Shown here piece by piece: positions 36,483 through 45,680 of a stretch of 64,000 nucleotides of DNA (its first letter is position 1; each line of letters starts with the position of its first letter). The DNA lies in the NCBI GenBank assembly GCA_021770755.1, contig JAETQI010000013.1:1-64000 (forward strand). The letters are read 5' to 3'. The stretch is from Lachnospiraceae bacterium. Its GTDB lineage: Bacteria > Bacillota > Clostridia > Lachnospirales > Lachnospiraceae. The notes beneath the pieces are model-generated. The model searched no databases. It had not been told where the DNA came from and worked only from the letters and a program-made list of their open reading frames with translations. The translations under genes were made by a program, and so were the position numbers.

Positions 36483-38986
36483 AATTATTGGAGAACAATA
36501 ACCGGAAATTTATCCGTGCATTGTCTGACAGCTGTTTAAAGGCCAACAGGGGCAGAAATGCGATCGCGATATTGGCAGTAACGCTGACAGCAGTCCTGTT
36601 CATGGCGCTGACGACTGTACTCGAGGGAACACAGATCTCAATGAAAAGCCGGATGTTCCAGGAGGCGGGCAGTCAGTTTATGGTATCGGTCAAAAACCTG
36701 ACGAAGGAGGAGGCGGAGGAGCTGGTTTCAGATCCGGATTTTACGGCTGCGGGGATCGAGCAGTACGTGTCCATGGCTGTAAATCCTGCGCTGGGCAATA
36801 TCAATGCGGTCGTTGGCTGGGTGGATACAGTCATAATGGAGAATAGTTTTATGCAGCTGCAGGCAGGGCATTATCCTGAAAAGGCAGATGAGATCGCCTG
36901 TGACACGGAGGTCTTAAGATTGCTGGGACTGCCGGAGGACACCCTCGGAAGCACCTTCGTGCTGGAATACACGGCAGGCGATGTGTTCATGGAGAAGAAG
37001 ATGACAGTCTGCGGTATCTGGGCGGGCAGGAAGTACGAGCAGTCTGCCTCCCTGCTGGTATCGAAGCCTTTTGTGGAGGAGGTACTGGCAAACTATACGG
37101 GAGAATACGAGCCGCTCCGTGAGACGTGCTATGATGTCCGCGGCAGCTTTGCAAGCGACAGGAACATATCGATGCAGCTTGACCAAATGGTTGAAAAACT
37201 GGGGTATGATCCCCTGGCGGAGCGCGGGGAGGAAGGCTTTCTCATACATCATGTGAGTCCGGCGTACATGAGCGGGATCACAGGAAATACAGCGGCGGCG
37301 TACATTGCGGAAGGGGTTGGCGCAGCGCTGATCCTGTTTGCGGGATATCTGATCATCTATAACATATTTAAAATTTCGATCGAAAAGGATATCCGTCTCT
37401 ATGGCCAGCTCAAGACCATCGGGGCTTCACCGCGGCAGATCCGCTATATGGTGATCCGGCAGGGAAATGTGTTGTCGGCGGTGGGGATTCCGGCAGGGCT
37501 GCTGTCCGGCTGGTTGCTGGGCAACCTGCTGCTCCCGCTCGTGATGGCAAATACGATCATAGGCGAGGCAGCATTCGTCGTTCCGCCTGTCTGGGTCTGG
37601 TTCATATCGGGATCGTTTACGTGGATCACGGTGCGCATCAGCTGCGGCAGACCGGGCAGGATCGCGGGAAGGATCTCTCCGGTTGAGGCGTTGAAATACC
37701 ATGGTGTATCGGATACTGCAAAGACGCACAAACGCGGCATGGACTCCAGCCATCGGATCATGTCGATGGCGCTTGGGAATCTGGGCAGGAACAGGGGAAA
37801 GACGGTGCTGGTGGTGCTGTCGATCTCGTTCAGCGCGGTGCTGCTCAACAGCGTCCTCAATTACGCCGGAAGCATGGATGAAGAGACGTATATCCGAAGG
37901 GACAGCATCACGGACTTTGACGTGCGGAGTGCGGATTTTTATAAATATATGATCGATCATTACACGAAGGTCGTGCCAGAGCAGGTCGTGGATATACTCA
38001 GAAATATGGAAGGTGTGGAGGATCTTGGGCTGGTTTACTGCAACATGCTGCCGGGTGAGCAGATCACTGCCGCGCGGGAGGATCTGGCGAAAATAAAGCA
38101 CGCCAATGAAAAAGAAGTGCAGGGCAGCATGATCTATGGATTTGACGCCTGCGCACTGTCGCTTGGGCGGGTGATCGAAGGCAGTGTGGACTATGAAAAA
38201 ATGTGCGGCGGAAATGATATCGTGATGGTGGGATTTCTTGATGACCGCGGAGAATATATCTATGAAGCGCAGCAGTATCACGCGGGCGACGTGATCGCTG
38301 CTGAGATTGACGGGAACGTGCAGGAGTATACGGTTCTGGCGGTTGTGGGAATGCCAAACGCCGCCCTGCAGTGCTACAGCGCCGGGAGTTATGAGGCGAT
38401 CGGCTTTGCGGAGCCGGTCTTTCGGGAGAAGTTTCCGGGGATGCAGCAGCCGATCCACTGTCTGTTCAACGCGGCGGAGGGAACGTTTGACCAGATCAAC
38501 GAGCAGGCCGGAGAGATCGCACTGTACAACGGATTGTCAGTCCAGACGAGACTGACCGTGGAGGAGGATTTTAAAGTTTTCCAGAATATGTATGAAATGG
38601 TTGGTCTGGTGAGCTCACTGATCCTGGGCGGCATCGGCATTCTGAATCTGGTCAATATGATCCTGACTGGCGTGATCGCGAGACAGAAGGAGTTTGCGTC
38701 CATGCGCAGCATCGGCATGACGCGGCGGCAGCTTCGCAGGCTGGTCGTCTATGAGGGAATCTGTTACGCGGTTCTTGCAGGTATCGTCGGAATCGTGCTC
38801 AGCGCCGTGCTGTCGCTCACACTGGTGCAGTCGGTGGCAGAAGGTATGTGGTATATGAAGTATTCATTCACGATCGTTCCGGCGGTGCTGGTCTCTGCCA
38901 TCTGTCTGCTGCTGGCAGTGTGCATCTCTGCGATGACGGACCGGGTATGGAATCAGGGCAGCATTGTGGAGCAGCTCTCACAATAA
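36479..38986 (+). CDS. FtsX-type ABC permease
   Basis: An 835-residue permease overlaps the ATPase gene by 4 nt. An N-terminal helix (IAILAVTLTAVLFMALTTV) is followed by an extracellular domain of about 200 residues and a first FtsX helix set (GVGAALILFAGYLIIYNIFKISIEKDIRLYGQLKTIGAS). A second helix, a second extracellular domain and a second FtsX set (SLILGGIGILNLVNMILTGVIARQKEFASMRSIGMT) end the protein. This is the two-module layout of long FtsX permeases, unlike the ten-helix BceB with one large loop, so the exact transported substrate is open. Confidence 0.9.
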   Translation: MKLLENNNRKFIRALSDSCLKANRGRNAIAILAVTLTAVLFMALTTVLEGTQISMKSRMFQEAGSQFMVSVKNLTKEEAEELVSDPDFTAAGIEQYVSMAVNPALGNINAVVGWVDTVIMENSFMQLQAGHYPEKADEIACDTEVLRLLGLPEDTLGSTFVLEYTAGDVFMEKKMTVCGIWAGRKYEQSASLLVSKPFVEEVLANYTGEYEPLRETCYDVRGSFASDRNISMQLDQMVEKLGYDPLAERGEEGFLIHHVSPAYMSGITGNTAAAYIAEGVGAALILFAGYLIIYNIFKISIEKDIRLYGQLKTIGASPRQIRYMVIRQGNVLSAVGIPAGLLSGWLLGNLLLPLVMANTIIGEAAFVVPPVWVWFISGSFTWITVRISCGRPGRIAGRISPVEALKYHGVSDTAKTHKRGMDSSHRIMSMALGNLGRNRGKTVLVVLSISFSAVLLNSVLNYAGSMDEETYIRRDSITDFDVRSADFYKYMIDHYTKVVPEQVVDILRNMEGVEDLGLVYCNMLPGEQITAAREDLAKIKHANEKEVQGSMIYGFDACALSLGRVIEGSVDYEKMCGGNDIVMVGFLDDRGEYIYEAQQYHAGDVIAAEIDGNVQEYTVLAVVGMPNAALQCYSAGSYEAIGFAEPVFREKFPGMQQPIHCLFNAAEGTFDQINEQAGEIALYNGLSVQTRLTVEEDFKVFQNMYEMVGLVSSLILGGIGILNLVNMILTGVIARQKEFASMRSIGMTRRQLRRLVVYEGICYAVLAGIVGIVLSAVLSLTLVQSVAEGMWYMKYSFTIVPAVLVSAICLLLAVCISAMTDRVWNQGSIVEQLSQ

Positions 38987-39074
38987 CCGTCCCCGGTAGT
39001 CTGTGGATTACTGATCACCTGATAGCCGTCAGATCTGAGACGCTGATGTCTCATACTCCTTTGGATATTCAGCA

Positions 39075-39698
39075 TTATTCATCATCTGGCTGCTGCCCAT
39101 TGTGCGCTTTCCACAGGCACTCTGTGATCATCATGTTAGTGAAGACGGCGGTAAAGCTGGAATCTTCCGGGCTGCATGCATAGATTCCGAAGCGGATCGT
39201 TCCTGCGCCTTCCCACATATGGCAGATGCGCATCTGGGAAAAGTGCACGCCGTCCTGTGAGCACTCGATGCAGTAATCGTCCTGTCTGCGGCTGAGACGA
39301 TACCACATTGTACGGATATCGGCGGAGATGGCGGTAGTTGCCCAGTCAGAATAGCCGTGATTCGTCACAACTGAGCCGAGGTGCTGGAAGTCTTCATTCT
39401 CATACTCGACAGATCCCTTCAGCCAGTTCTCGGAGTCGAGATACAGGACGATGCCGCACTGGTCAAAACGGTGCTGGCTTGTGCTGAAATCTGACCTGAC
39501 AGTAAACGAAAAAAACGGTTCGTCCGTCTCCATCTGAAGCACCGGTGCATTGTCATTGCGGAAGTGGTAGTAAGTCCGCTGCCACAGATCCGTGTGCGGT
39601 TCCGTGGTGATCTCAATCCGTTTTTCTGTTATGCTGTAGACGGCAGGCTCCCTGATCCACTGAAAATCTTTGGTGTTCATCGTTAGCGCATTATGCAT
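39075..39698 (-). CDS. DUF1349 (concanavalin-like) protein
   Basis: A 207-residue protein starts at ATG 39698 with GGAGGTAACG upstream. The frame is open further 5' but without a start site. The sequence (DLWQRTYYHFRNDNAPVLQM, FDQCGIVLYLDSENWLKGSVEYEN, GYSDWAT, WYRLSRRQDDYCIECSQDG) is typical of DUF1349 proteins, beta-sandwich folds related to concanavalin-like lectins or glucanases with no fixed activity. No signal peptide is present. It is divergent from the gene at 39877. Confidence 0.88.
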   Translation of the reverse strand: MHNALTMNTKDFQWIREPAVYSITEKRIEITTEPHTDLWQRTYYHFRNDNAPVLQMETDEPFFSFTVRSDFSTSQHRFDQCGIVLYLDSENWLKGSVEYENEDFQHLGSVVTNHGYSDWATTAISADIRTMWYRLSRRQDDYCIECSQDGVHFSQMRICHMWEGAGTIRFGIYACSPEDSSFTAVFTNMMITECLWKAHNGQQPDDE

Positions 39699-39796
39699 GA
39701 TCGTTACCTCCATAAAATGATATAGGGTGTTTCTTTCTGCTGAGTATATCATAAAACGGCGGGAGATGAAAGCGTTAAAATGCAGAACAGTTCTGA

Positions 39797-39825
39797 TTGA
39801 TATTGTCCCAAAAAAGTAGTATAAT
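39797..39825 (+). promoter_or_regulatory. Sigma-A promoter for the 39877 gene
   Basis: TTGATA (39797-39802), a 17-bp spacer and TATAAT (39820-39825). Confidence 0.7.
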
Positions 39826-39876
39826 ATTTTGATAATCGAGTTGTGGACTGATTCTTGGTGGGAAAGGAAGATCAAT

Positions 39877-40602
39877 ATGGCTGAGAAAATCAAAGGAAAA
39901 TGTAAATTTTGTGCAAAGGAATACGCGTACAGCTATATGGGCAGGCATCTGGATGCCTGCAAGGAGCGTCAGCGCCAGCTTATGGCGGAGACGGGGAGAA
40001 AGTGCGGATATTTTGAACTGGTTATTTACCCGCGCTATCACAAGGAGCACTGGCTGTTTATCGAGATCAAGGAGAGTGCAACATTGCGGGATCTTGATAC
40101 ATTTCTGCGGGATATCTGGCTGGAATGCTGTGGGCATCTGAGTGCATTTTACATTGACGGCGTCACATATGATGTGGCTCCGGACGACGATGATTTCTGG
40201 GGAGAACCCTCGGAGAGCATGAACCACAAGCTGGGAAAGGTACTGCGCAAGGGCATGACATTTCGCTATGAATATGATTTCGGCGATACGACCGAGCTGG
40301 AGATAACTGTGCGCGACCATACTAAGAAGGCGATCAGGAAGGAAGATTTGATCCTTCTGTCAAGGAACAATCCACACGAATATATCTGCAGCGAATGTGG
40401 TAAAAAGCCTGCAACAATGATCTGTCAGGAATGTTATTATGAAAGCGGGGAAGGTTTTCTGTGTGAGGACTGCAGCAAGACGCACGAATGCGGCGAGGAC
40501 ATGCAGTTGAATGTGTGCAATTCCCCGCGGATGGGCGTGTGCGGCTATGAAGGAAGCAATCGTTATCCGGATCAGTTTGTGCCGGATGTGCCGGCGAAAT
40601 AG
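39877..40602 (+). CDS. IS1096-passenger (pRiA4b ORF3-like) protein with zinc motifs
   Basis: A 241-residue protein starts at ATG 39877 after AAAGGAAG. The N-terminus has a small zinc-finger-like motif (CKFCAKEYAYSYMGRHLDAC), then the plasmid pRiA4b ORF3-like fold (LVIYPRYHKEHWLFIEIKESATLRDLDTFLRDIWLECCGHLSAFY, FRYEYDFGDTTELEI), and a second Cys-rich part (CSECGKKPATMICQECYYE). The family occurs widely in gut Firmicutes and is named after a transposon passenger gene; no transposase is nearby. The function is unknown, and the zinc motifs suggest nucleic-acid or protein binding. Confidence 0.85.
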   Translation: MAEKIKGKCKFCAKEYAYSYMGRHLDACKERQRQLMAETGRKCGYFELVIYPRYHKEHWLFIEIKESATLRDLDTFLRDIWLECCGHLSAFYIDGVTYDVAPDDDDFWGEPSESMNHKLGKVLRKGMTFRYEYDFGDTTELEITVRDHTKKAIRKEDLILLSRNNPHEYICSECGKKPATMICQECYYESGEGFLCEDCSKTHECGEDMQLNVCNSPRMGVCGYEGSNRYPDQFVPDVPAK

Positions 40603-40679
40603 GGATCGTTTTTATTGACCGGTGCATTTTGCGACGCAGGCAGAGCGACCGAATGGGTGATTCGCGAAGGGAGTACAGG

Positions 40680-41513
40680 ATGAACATCATTGAAAATGAG
40701 ATTGTGGTAAAAGATCTGGTTACAAGATCAAACCTTCCGGCAAGCGATTATGTGATTAATCCATATGTAGGCTGTCCGCATAGCTGCAGGTACTGTTATG
40801 CCTGTTTTATGAAGCGGTTTACGAACCACAGTGAAGAATGGGGGCGTTTTATCGACATTAAGCGGTGTGACAGACCGATCAGCAGAAAGAAGCTGCAAGG
40901 GAAGTCCGTCTTTTTGTCATCTGTGACAGACTGCTATAATCCGTATGAGGAAAAGTACAAGAATACGCGGAAGATACTGGAACAGTTGATTTCCATCGAT
41001 TGTGAGCTGAGTATCTCAACGAAATCTCATCTGATCTTACGGGACATCGATCTGCTGAGACAGTGCAAAGATCTGAAAGTTTCAATATCGATCAATACAT
41101 TGGACGAACAGTTTAAAGATGATATGGATCATGCCAGCAGTATCGGAAAACGGCTCGAAGCATTGGAAACATTGCATAGGAACGGCATATACACGGTGCT
41201 GTTTATGTCGCCCATCTTTCCGGGAATAACGGATTTTAAGAAAATAATAGAAAAAACGTGTGGATATGTGGATGAATACTGGTTTGAAAATCTGAACCTG
41301 CGCGGACAATATAAAAAAGATATCCTCAGCTACATCAACAACACCCGCCCGCAGTTAGCAGGACTGTATGATGATATTTATATAAATGGGGACATGCGCT
41401 TCTGGAAGGATCTTTCTGTCGAAATAGAGAAGTATTGTGCCTTACATGCAGTAAAATATATCAACTATTTTTACCATAAGGAGCTGGTAGAAGCCAAATC
41501 AGGTCGAAAATAA
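40680..41513 (+). CDS. Radical SAM protein (SPL/Rv2578c-like)
   Basis: A 277-residue radical SAM protein starts at ATG 40680 after GAAGGGAG. The iron-sulfur motif is CPHSCRYCYACFM. The surroundings (YVINPYVGC before it, SSVTDCYNPYEEKYKNTRKILE after it, and ISTKSHLILRDIDLL) match the spore-photoproduct-lyase-related radical SAM group. The reaction is unknown; DNA repair is often guessed but not shown. It stands alone just before the thrS control region. Confidence 0.88.
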   Translation: MNIIENEIVVKDLVTRSNLPASDYVINPYVGCPHSCRYCYACFMKRFTNHSEEWGRFIDIKRCDRPISRKKLQGKSVFLSSVTDCYNPYEEKYKNTRKILEQLISIDCELSISTKSHLILRDIDLLRQCKDLKVSISINTLDEQFKDDMDHASSIGKRLEALETLHRNGIYTVLFMSPIFPGITDFKKIIEKTCGYVDEYWFENLNLRGQYKKDILSYINNTRPQLAGLYDDIYINGDMRFWKDLSVEIEKYCALHAVKYINYFYHKELVEAKSGRK

Positions 41514-41525
41514 TCGGTACTATTG

Positions 41526-41554
41526 TTGACAATTCCCGGCGTGAATGTTATCAT
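41526..41554 (+). promoter_or_regulatory. Promoter of the T-box-thrS transcript
   Basis: TTGACA (41526-41531), a 17-bp spacer and TATCAT (41549-41554) place the start near 41561, just before the T-box. Confidence 0.8.
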
Positions 41555-41569
41555 ATTAGACAGATCAGC

Positions 41570-41824
41570 ATAAGAAAAAGCGATGACGGAAACAAGTAGC
41601 ATATTGGTCGCAGACAGAGAGAGCATCATTTGGTGGAAGATGTTTATGTGGATCGTATGTGAAAACCATTCCCAAGCTGTAATACTGAAAGTAGATGTAA
41701 GTATTACCGTACACCTGCGTTAAAGGTTAGGATTTGATAGAATCTGAAGTGAAAAATTGAGGTGGAACCGTGCAATGAGCACCCTTAAAGATACCATACA
41801 GGTATTTTTGAGAGTGCTTTTCTT
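41570..41824 (+). ncRNA. T-box riboswitch (threonine)
   Basis: The leader has stem I (from about 41575, GCGATGACGGAAACAAGTAG), an ACC specifier triplet at 41706-41708 (TATTACCGTA), the conserved T-box GGTGGAACCGTGC (41761-41773) and a terminator (41778-41824) made by AGCACCCTTAAAGATACC and GGTATTTTTGAGAGTGCT plus T run. Uncharged tRNA-Thr would stabilise the antiterminator and allow thrS transcription. The codon and the downstream gene agree. Confidence 0.92.
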
Positions 41825-41863
41825 ATGTTGGTTCAAATTTTATTCAGGAAAGGACATGATAAA

Positions 41864-43618
41864 ATGAAGATCAAGATGAACGACGGTTCCATTCAGGAGG
41901 CAGGCTTTGAGGAAGAACTGGGAAAAAATGCATTCAGACACACAACGGCGCATATTCTGGCACAGGCAGTAAAGAGACTGTATCCAACAACAAAATGTGC
42001 GATCGGTCCGTCGATCACAGAGGGTTTCTATTATGATTTTGACTTTGATTTCCGCTTTTCAGAAGAAAACTTTGCCGAGATAGAAGCGGAGATGAAGAAG
42101 ATCGTGAAAGAAAACCTGCAGCTCAGGCACTTTACAGCAGACCGCAGAAAAGCGGTGCAGCTCATGGAAGAAAGAGATGAGACATACAAGCTTGAAATCT
42201 TAAAGGATCTGCCGGAGGACGAGACGATCAGCTTTTACCAGCAGGGAGAATACCTGGAAATGTGTGCAGGACCCCATGCGGCATATACCAGTGCGATCAA
42301 GGCGTTTAAACTGCTGTCCGTTGCGGGCGCATACTGGCGCGGCGATGAAAAGAATAAAATGCTTACCAGGATCTACGGCACATCTTTTCCAGACGAGGGT
42401 ATGCTGGCGGAATATCTGAACCGGTTGGAGGAGGCAAAAAAGAGGGATCATAGAAAATTAGGAAGGGAATTAGGCTTATTTGCGCTGTTTGAGGAGGGAC
42501 CGGGTTTTCCGTTTTTTCTTCCAAAGGGACAGATCTTAAAAAATCTGCTGATCGATTACTGGAGAAAGCTGCACACAAGAGAAGGGTATGTGGAGATCTC
42601 CACGCCGGTCATGCTGAACCGGCAGCTTTGGGAGACATCCGGGCACTGGGAGCATTACAGGGATAAGATGTATACGACTTCGATTGACGGGGCAGATTTT
42701 GCGATAAAACCCATGAGCTGTCCGGGCGGAATGCTCGTATACAAAATGGAACCCCGTTCCTACCGTGAATTCCCGATGCGCATCAGTGAGCTGGGACTGA
42801 TACACAGAAATGAAAAGTCCGGTACGCTGCATGGCCTGATGCGTGTCCGCTGCTGTACACAGGACGACGCCCACATCTTTATGACGCCGGATCAGATCCA
42901 GGACGAGATCAAGGGCGTTGCCCGCCTGATCGACGAGGTATATTCTGATTTTGGGTTCCGGTATCATGTAGAGCTGTCCACGAGACCTGAAGGCTCCATC
43001 GGGAGTGATGAGGACTGGGAAATGGCGACAGACGGGCTGAAAAACGCGTTGGACGATCTGAAACTGCCATATATCGTGAACGAGGGGGACGGGGCGTTTT
43101 ATGGCCCAAAGATCGATTTTCACCTGGAGGATTCCATCGGAAGGACATGGCAGTGCGGGACGATCCAACTGGATTTTCAGTTACCGCAGCGTTTTGAGGC
43201 AGAGTATATCGGGGAAGACGGGAACAGGCACCGCCCGATCATGATACACAGGGTCGTGTTTGGCTCGATCGAGCGGTTTATAGGGATTCTGATCGAACAT
43301 TTTGCTGGAAAATTTCCCTTGTGGCTTTCGCCGGTACAGGTCAGGATCCTGACGATCTCGGACAAATACGCTGATTATGCGAAAGAGATCGAAAAGATTT
43401 TCAAACGAGAAGGCCTGCGCTGTGAAATAGATGAAAGGTCTGAAAAAATAGGTTACAAAATAAGAACGGCACAACTGGAAAGAATACCCTACATGCTTGT
43501 GATCGGTGAGAAGGAAGTCCAGACGAACAGTGTCTCTGTCCGCGGGAGGGACAACGGCGACATGGGAAGTATGCCGGTGGAACGATTGCTGAAAGTTCTT
43601 CGTGAGGAAGGGATCTGA
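41864..43618 (+). CDS. thrS: Threonyl-tRNA synthetase lacking a full TGS domain
   Basis: A 584-residue synthetase starts at ATG 41864 after AGGAAAGGACATG. After only about 20 residues (MKIKMNDGSIQEAGFEEELG) the editing domain begins (FRHTTAHILAQAVKRLYP with the HxxxH motif; later EMCAGPHAAYTS). The N-terminal TGS domain of about 60 residues found in the usual 640-residue ThrS is therefore missing or reduced to a stub. The catalytic domain (MSCPGGMLVYK, RIHNE-like LIHRNEKSG, RVRCCTQDDAHIF) and the anticodon-binding domain (PVQVRILTISDKYADYA) are complete. Expression is controlled by the T-box. Confidence 0.95.
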   Translation: MKIKMNDGSIQEAGFEEELGKNAFRHTTAHILAQAVKRLYPTTKCAIGPSITEGFYYDFDFDFRFSEENFAEIEAEMKKIVKENLQLRHFTADRRKAVQLMEERDETYKLEILKDLPEDETISFYQQGEYLEMCAGPHAAYTSAIKAFKLLSVAGAYWRGDEKNKMLTRIYGTSFPDEGMLAEYLNRLEEAKKRDHRKLGRELGLFALFEEGPGFPFFLPKGQILKNLLIDYWRKLHTREGYVEISTPVMLNRQLWETSGHWEHYRDKMYTTSIDGADFAIKPMSCPGGMLVYKMEPRSYREFPMRISELGLIHRNEKSGTLHGLMRVRCCTQDDAHIFMTPDQIQDEIKGVARLIDEVYSDFGFRYHVELSTRPEGSIGSDEDWEMATDGLKNALDDLKLPYIVNEGDGAFYGPKIDFHLEDSIGRTWQCGTIQLDFQLPQRFEAEYIGEDGNRHRPIMIHRVVFGSIERFIGILIEHFAGKFPLWLSPVQVRILTISDKYADYAKEIEKIFKREGLRCEIDERSEKIGYKIRTAQLERIPYMLVIGEKEVQTNSVSVRGRDNGDMGSMPVERLLKVLREEGI

Positions 43619-43637
43619 GGAGGACCGTTTATTGATG

Positions 43638-43664
43638 GAGGGGCAGTTATTTTGCCCCTCTGTT
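43638..43664 (+). terminator. Intrinsic terminator after thrS
   Basis: GAGGGGCA pairs with TGCCCCTC, followed by TGTTTGG. Confidence 0.8.
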
Positions 43665-43701
43665 TGGAAATATGTAAAAAGAAAAAATGAACGATACCAT
43701 A

Positions 43702-43748
43702 TTGACAAATGGATCAAATGCGCATATACTGTACTTATCGAATATGTA
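43702..43748 (+). promoter_or_regulatory. Promoter and likely operator of the ytr-like operon
   Basis: TTGACA (43702-43707), 17 bp, then TATACT (43725-43730). A palindrome-like TGTAC...TGTAC arrangement overlaps the -10 and start site and is a plausible GntR operator for autorepression. Confidence 0.7.
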
Positions 43749-43783
43749 CGCATATAACGGAAGATACGCGCGGAGGTGATTTA

Positions 43784-44155
43784 TTGGAGATAATCATTAG
43801 CAACAGCAGCGATAAGCCAATTTATGAACAGATCTGCATGCAGGTCAAGAATCTGATCATGAACGGGACTTTGTCTGCCGGCGAGGCACTGCCGTCTATG
43901 AGGGTATTGGCGAAGGATCTGCATATCAGTGTGATTACGGTTCAAAGGGCTTATGAAGATCTGACCCGCGATGGATTTATAGAAACGGTATCCGGGAAGG
44001 GCAGTTTTGTTGCGGCTCAAAATAAGGAATTTATCCGGGAGGAGCAGTTGCGTGTGGCGGAGGAGTTGCTGCAGAAGGCTGCAGAGATAGGCAGGGCGCA
44101 TGGGATCAGTTATGAGCAAATGACAGATATCCTGAAATTGTTTTATGAAGAGTGA
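43784..44155 (+). CDS. GntR-family (YtrA-type) repressor
   Basis: A 123-residue regulator starts at TTG 43784, 8 nt after GGAGGTGA. The winged helix (PIYEQICMQVKNLIMNGTLSAG, SMRVLAKDLHISVITVQRAYEDL, FIETVSGKGSFV) is followed by a short C-terminal helical tail, the YtrA subfamily layout without a ligand domain. It is the first gene of a three-gene operon with an ABC ATPase and permease. Such repressors are often relieved by cell-envelope-active antibiotics. Confidence 0.92.
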   Translation: MEIIISNSSDKPIYEQICMQVKNLIMNGTLSAGEALPSMRVLAKDLHISVITVQRAYEDLTRDGFIETVSGKGSFVAAQNKEFIREEQLRVAEELLQKAAEIGRAHGISYEQMTDILKLFYEE

Positions 44156-44167
44156 GGAGGTACACGG

Positions 44168-45025
44168 ATGGAGCAAAACAATATTTTGGTGCGGGATCTA
44201 TGCAAAAAGTTTGACAGCTTTTCGTTGGACCATGTATCGTTTCAGGTTCCGAAGGGCAGGATCGTCGGCTTTATCGGTGAAAATGGGGCGGGGAAGAGTA
44301 CGACCATGAATCTGATACTCGATGAACTGAAAAAGGACAGCGGGCAGATACAGATTTTCGGCAGGGAAAATACGATTTCTTCTGTCAGGGAAAATATCGG
44401 GGTTGTTTTTGACGAATGCAGCTTTCATGATGTATTCAACACGGAGGACATCGAAAGGATATTATCGGGCGTATATCAGTGTTGGGACAGCAGTCTGTAC
44501 AGGCAGTATCTGAACCGGTTTAACATTCCTGGAAAGAAACCGATCGGTTCTTTTTCAAAGGGAATGAAGATGAAGTTATCTATTATCTGCGCTATGGCAC
44601 ACAAACCGAAGCTGCTGCTCCTGGATGAGGCGACGACGGGACTCGATCCGGTTGTGCGCGACGAGATGCTGGATCTGTTTTTGGAGTTTATACAGGATGA
44701 GGAGTGTTCGATCTTCTTTTCTTCCCATATCACGTCGGATATACAGAAGATTGCGGATTATGTGATTCTGATCCATCAGGGCAGGATCGTGTTTGAGGAA
44801 CAGAAGGACGATCTGATTTACAACTGGGGCGTGGTAAGATGCGGGAAGGAGAGATTCGCTGATATTGTTCCGGAGGATTACATCATTCACAGGACCACGA
44901 ATCTGAGTGTGGAGTGTCTTGTGCGGGACAGGGAAATGATAAAGCGCAAATACAAAAATGTTGTCGTTGACAAGGCATCGCTGGAGGATATCATGCTTTT
45001 TTATGTCAGAGGAGGTGCAGCATGA
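44168..45025 (+). CDS. ABC transporter ATPase (YtrB-like)
   Basis: A 285-residue ATPase starts at ATG 44168 after GAGGAGG. Walker A is GENGAGKSTTMN, signature FSKGMKMKLSIICAMA, Walker B LLLLDEATTGLDP and H-loop FFSSHI. The C-terminal extension (KDDLIYNWGVVRCG...) is typical of ABC-2 exporters. The stop overlaps the permease start. Confidence 0.93.
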   Translation: MEQNNILVRDLCKKFDSFSLDHVSFQVPKGRIVGFIGENGAGKSTTMNLILDELKKDSGQIQIFGRENTISSVRENIGVVFDECSFHDVFNTEDIERILSGVYQCWDSSLYRQYLNRFNIPGKKPIGSFSKGMKMKLSIICAMAHKPKLLLLDEATTGLDPVVRDEMLDLFLEFIQDEECSIFFSSHITSDIQKIADYVILIHQGRIVFEEQKDDLIYNWGVVRCGKERFADIVPEDYIIHRTTNLSVECLVRDREMIKRKYKNVVVDKASLEDIMLFYVRGGAA

Positions 45026-45654
45026 AAGGATTGATCTATAAGGATATTGCTATTTTCTTTAAGTGTATTGACAGAAAAATGATCCTGATCGCGGTTGGCG
45101 CGATCATACTGCTCATGTGCAATACGGGTGTTTATGCAGGGCTGGTTGCCTCAGTCATGCTCGCAATGACGATCGGGATGCAGAATGTGATGAGCTTTGC
45201 CAGTGATGAAAAAGCGGGATGGAATCAATATCAGATGGCACTGCCTGTGAGGGCAGTGTATGTGGTGGCAAGCAGGTATCTTGCCGTTGTCTGTACACTG
45301 GCAGTCAGTCTTGCGGGGAGTGTGACACTGAATCTTATTTCCAGCGTTGTTTTCCGCCATTTTGACAGCAGGGTCTGGGGCGTTTCGGCGGCGGTTTCTG
45401 TTATGATCCCGCTGTTATGGACGGGGATCTGTCTGCCGCTGACGTATTGGTTTGGTTTTCGCTCCGCGCAGACGATGGGGATGATCGCGGTGATTCCGAT
45501 GTTCTATTTTGTCCGGTATTTTGAAGATGGTGCCGGGTTTTCAGCCATGACAGATTCCATAGGTATGTATGCCGCAGTAATGGGGGCGGCCGTCTCGCTT
45601 CTTTTCATGGTTTCTATGATGATCAGCGTCGCGGGCTACAGGAGAAGACGATAA
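45022..45654 (+). CDS. ABC-2 type permease (YtrC-like)
   Basis: A 210-residue membrane protein starts at ATG 45022 in a 4-nt overlap with the ATPase gene, with AGGAGG upstream. It starts MKGLIYKDIAIFF and has about six hydrophobic segments, with NVMSFASDEKAGWNQYQMALPV in the first cytoplasmic loop, a pattern of small ABC-2 permeases paired with YtrA regulators. The substrate is unknown. It is convergent with the AraC gene at 45681, with only 26 bp between them. Confidence 0.9.
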   Translation: MKGLIYKDIAIFFKCIDRKMILIAVGAIILLMCNTGVYAGLVASVMLAMTIGMQNVMSFASDEKAGWNQYQMALPVRAVYVVASRYLAVVCTLAVSLAGSVTLNLISSVVFRHFDSRVWGVSAAVSVMIPLLWTGICLPLTYWFGFRSAQTMGMIAVIPMFYFVRYFEDGAGFSAMTDSIGMYAAVMGAAVSLLFMVSMMISVAGYRRRR

Positions 45655-45680
45655 TGTGATCATACTGGGCACTGGACTGC

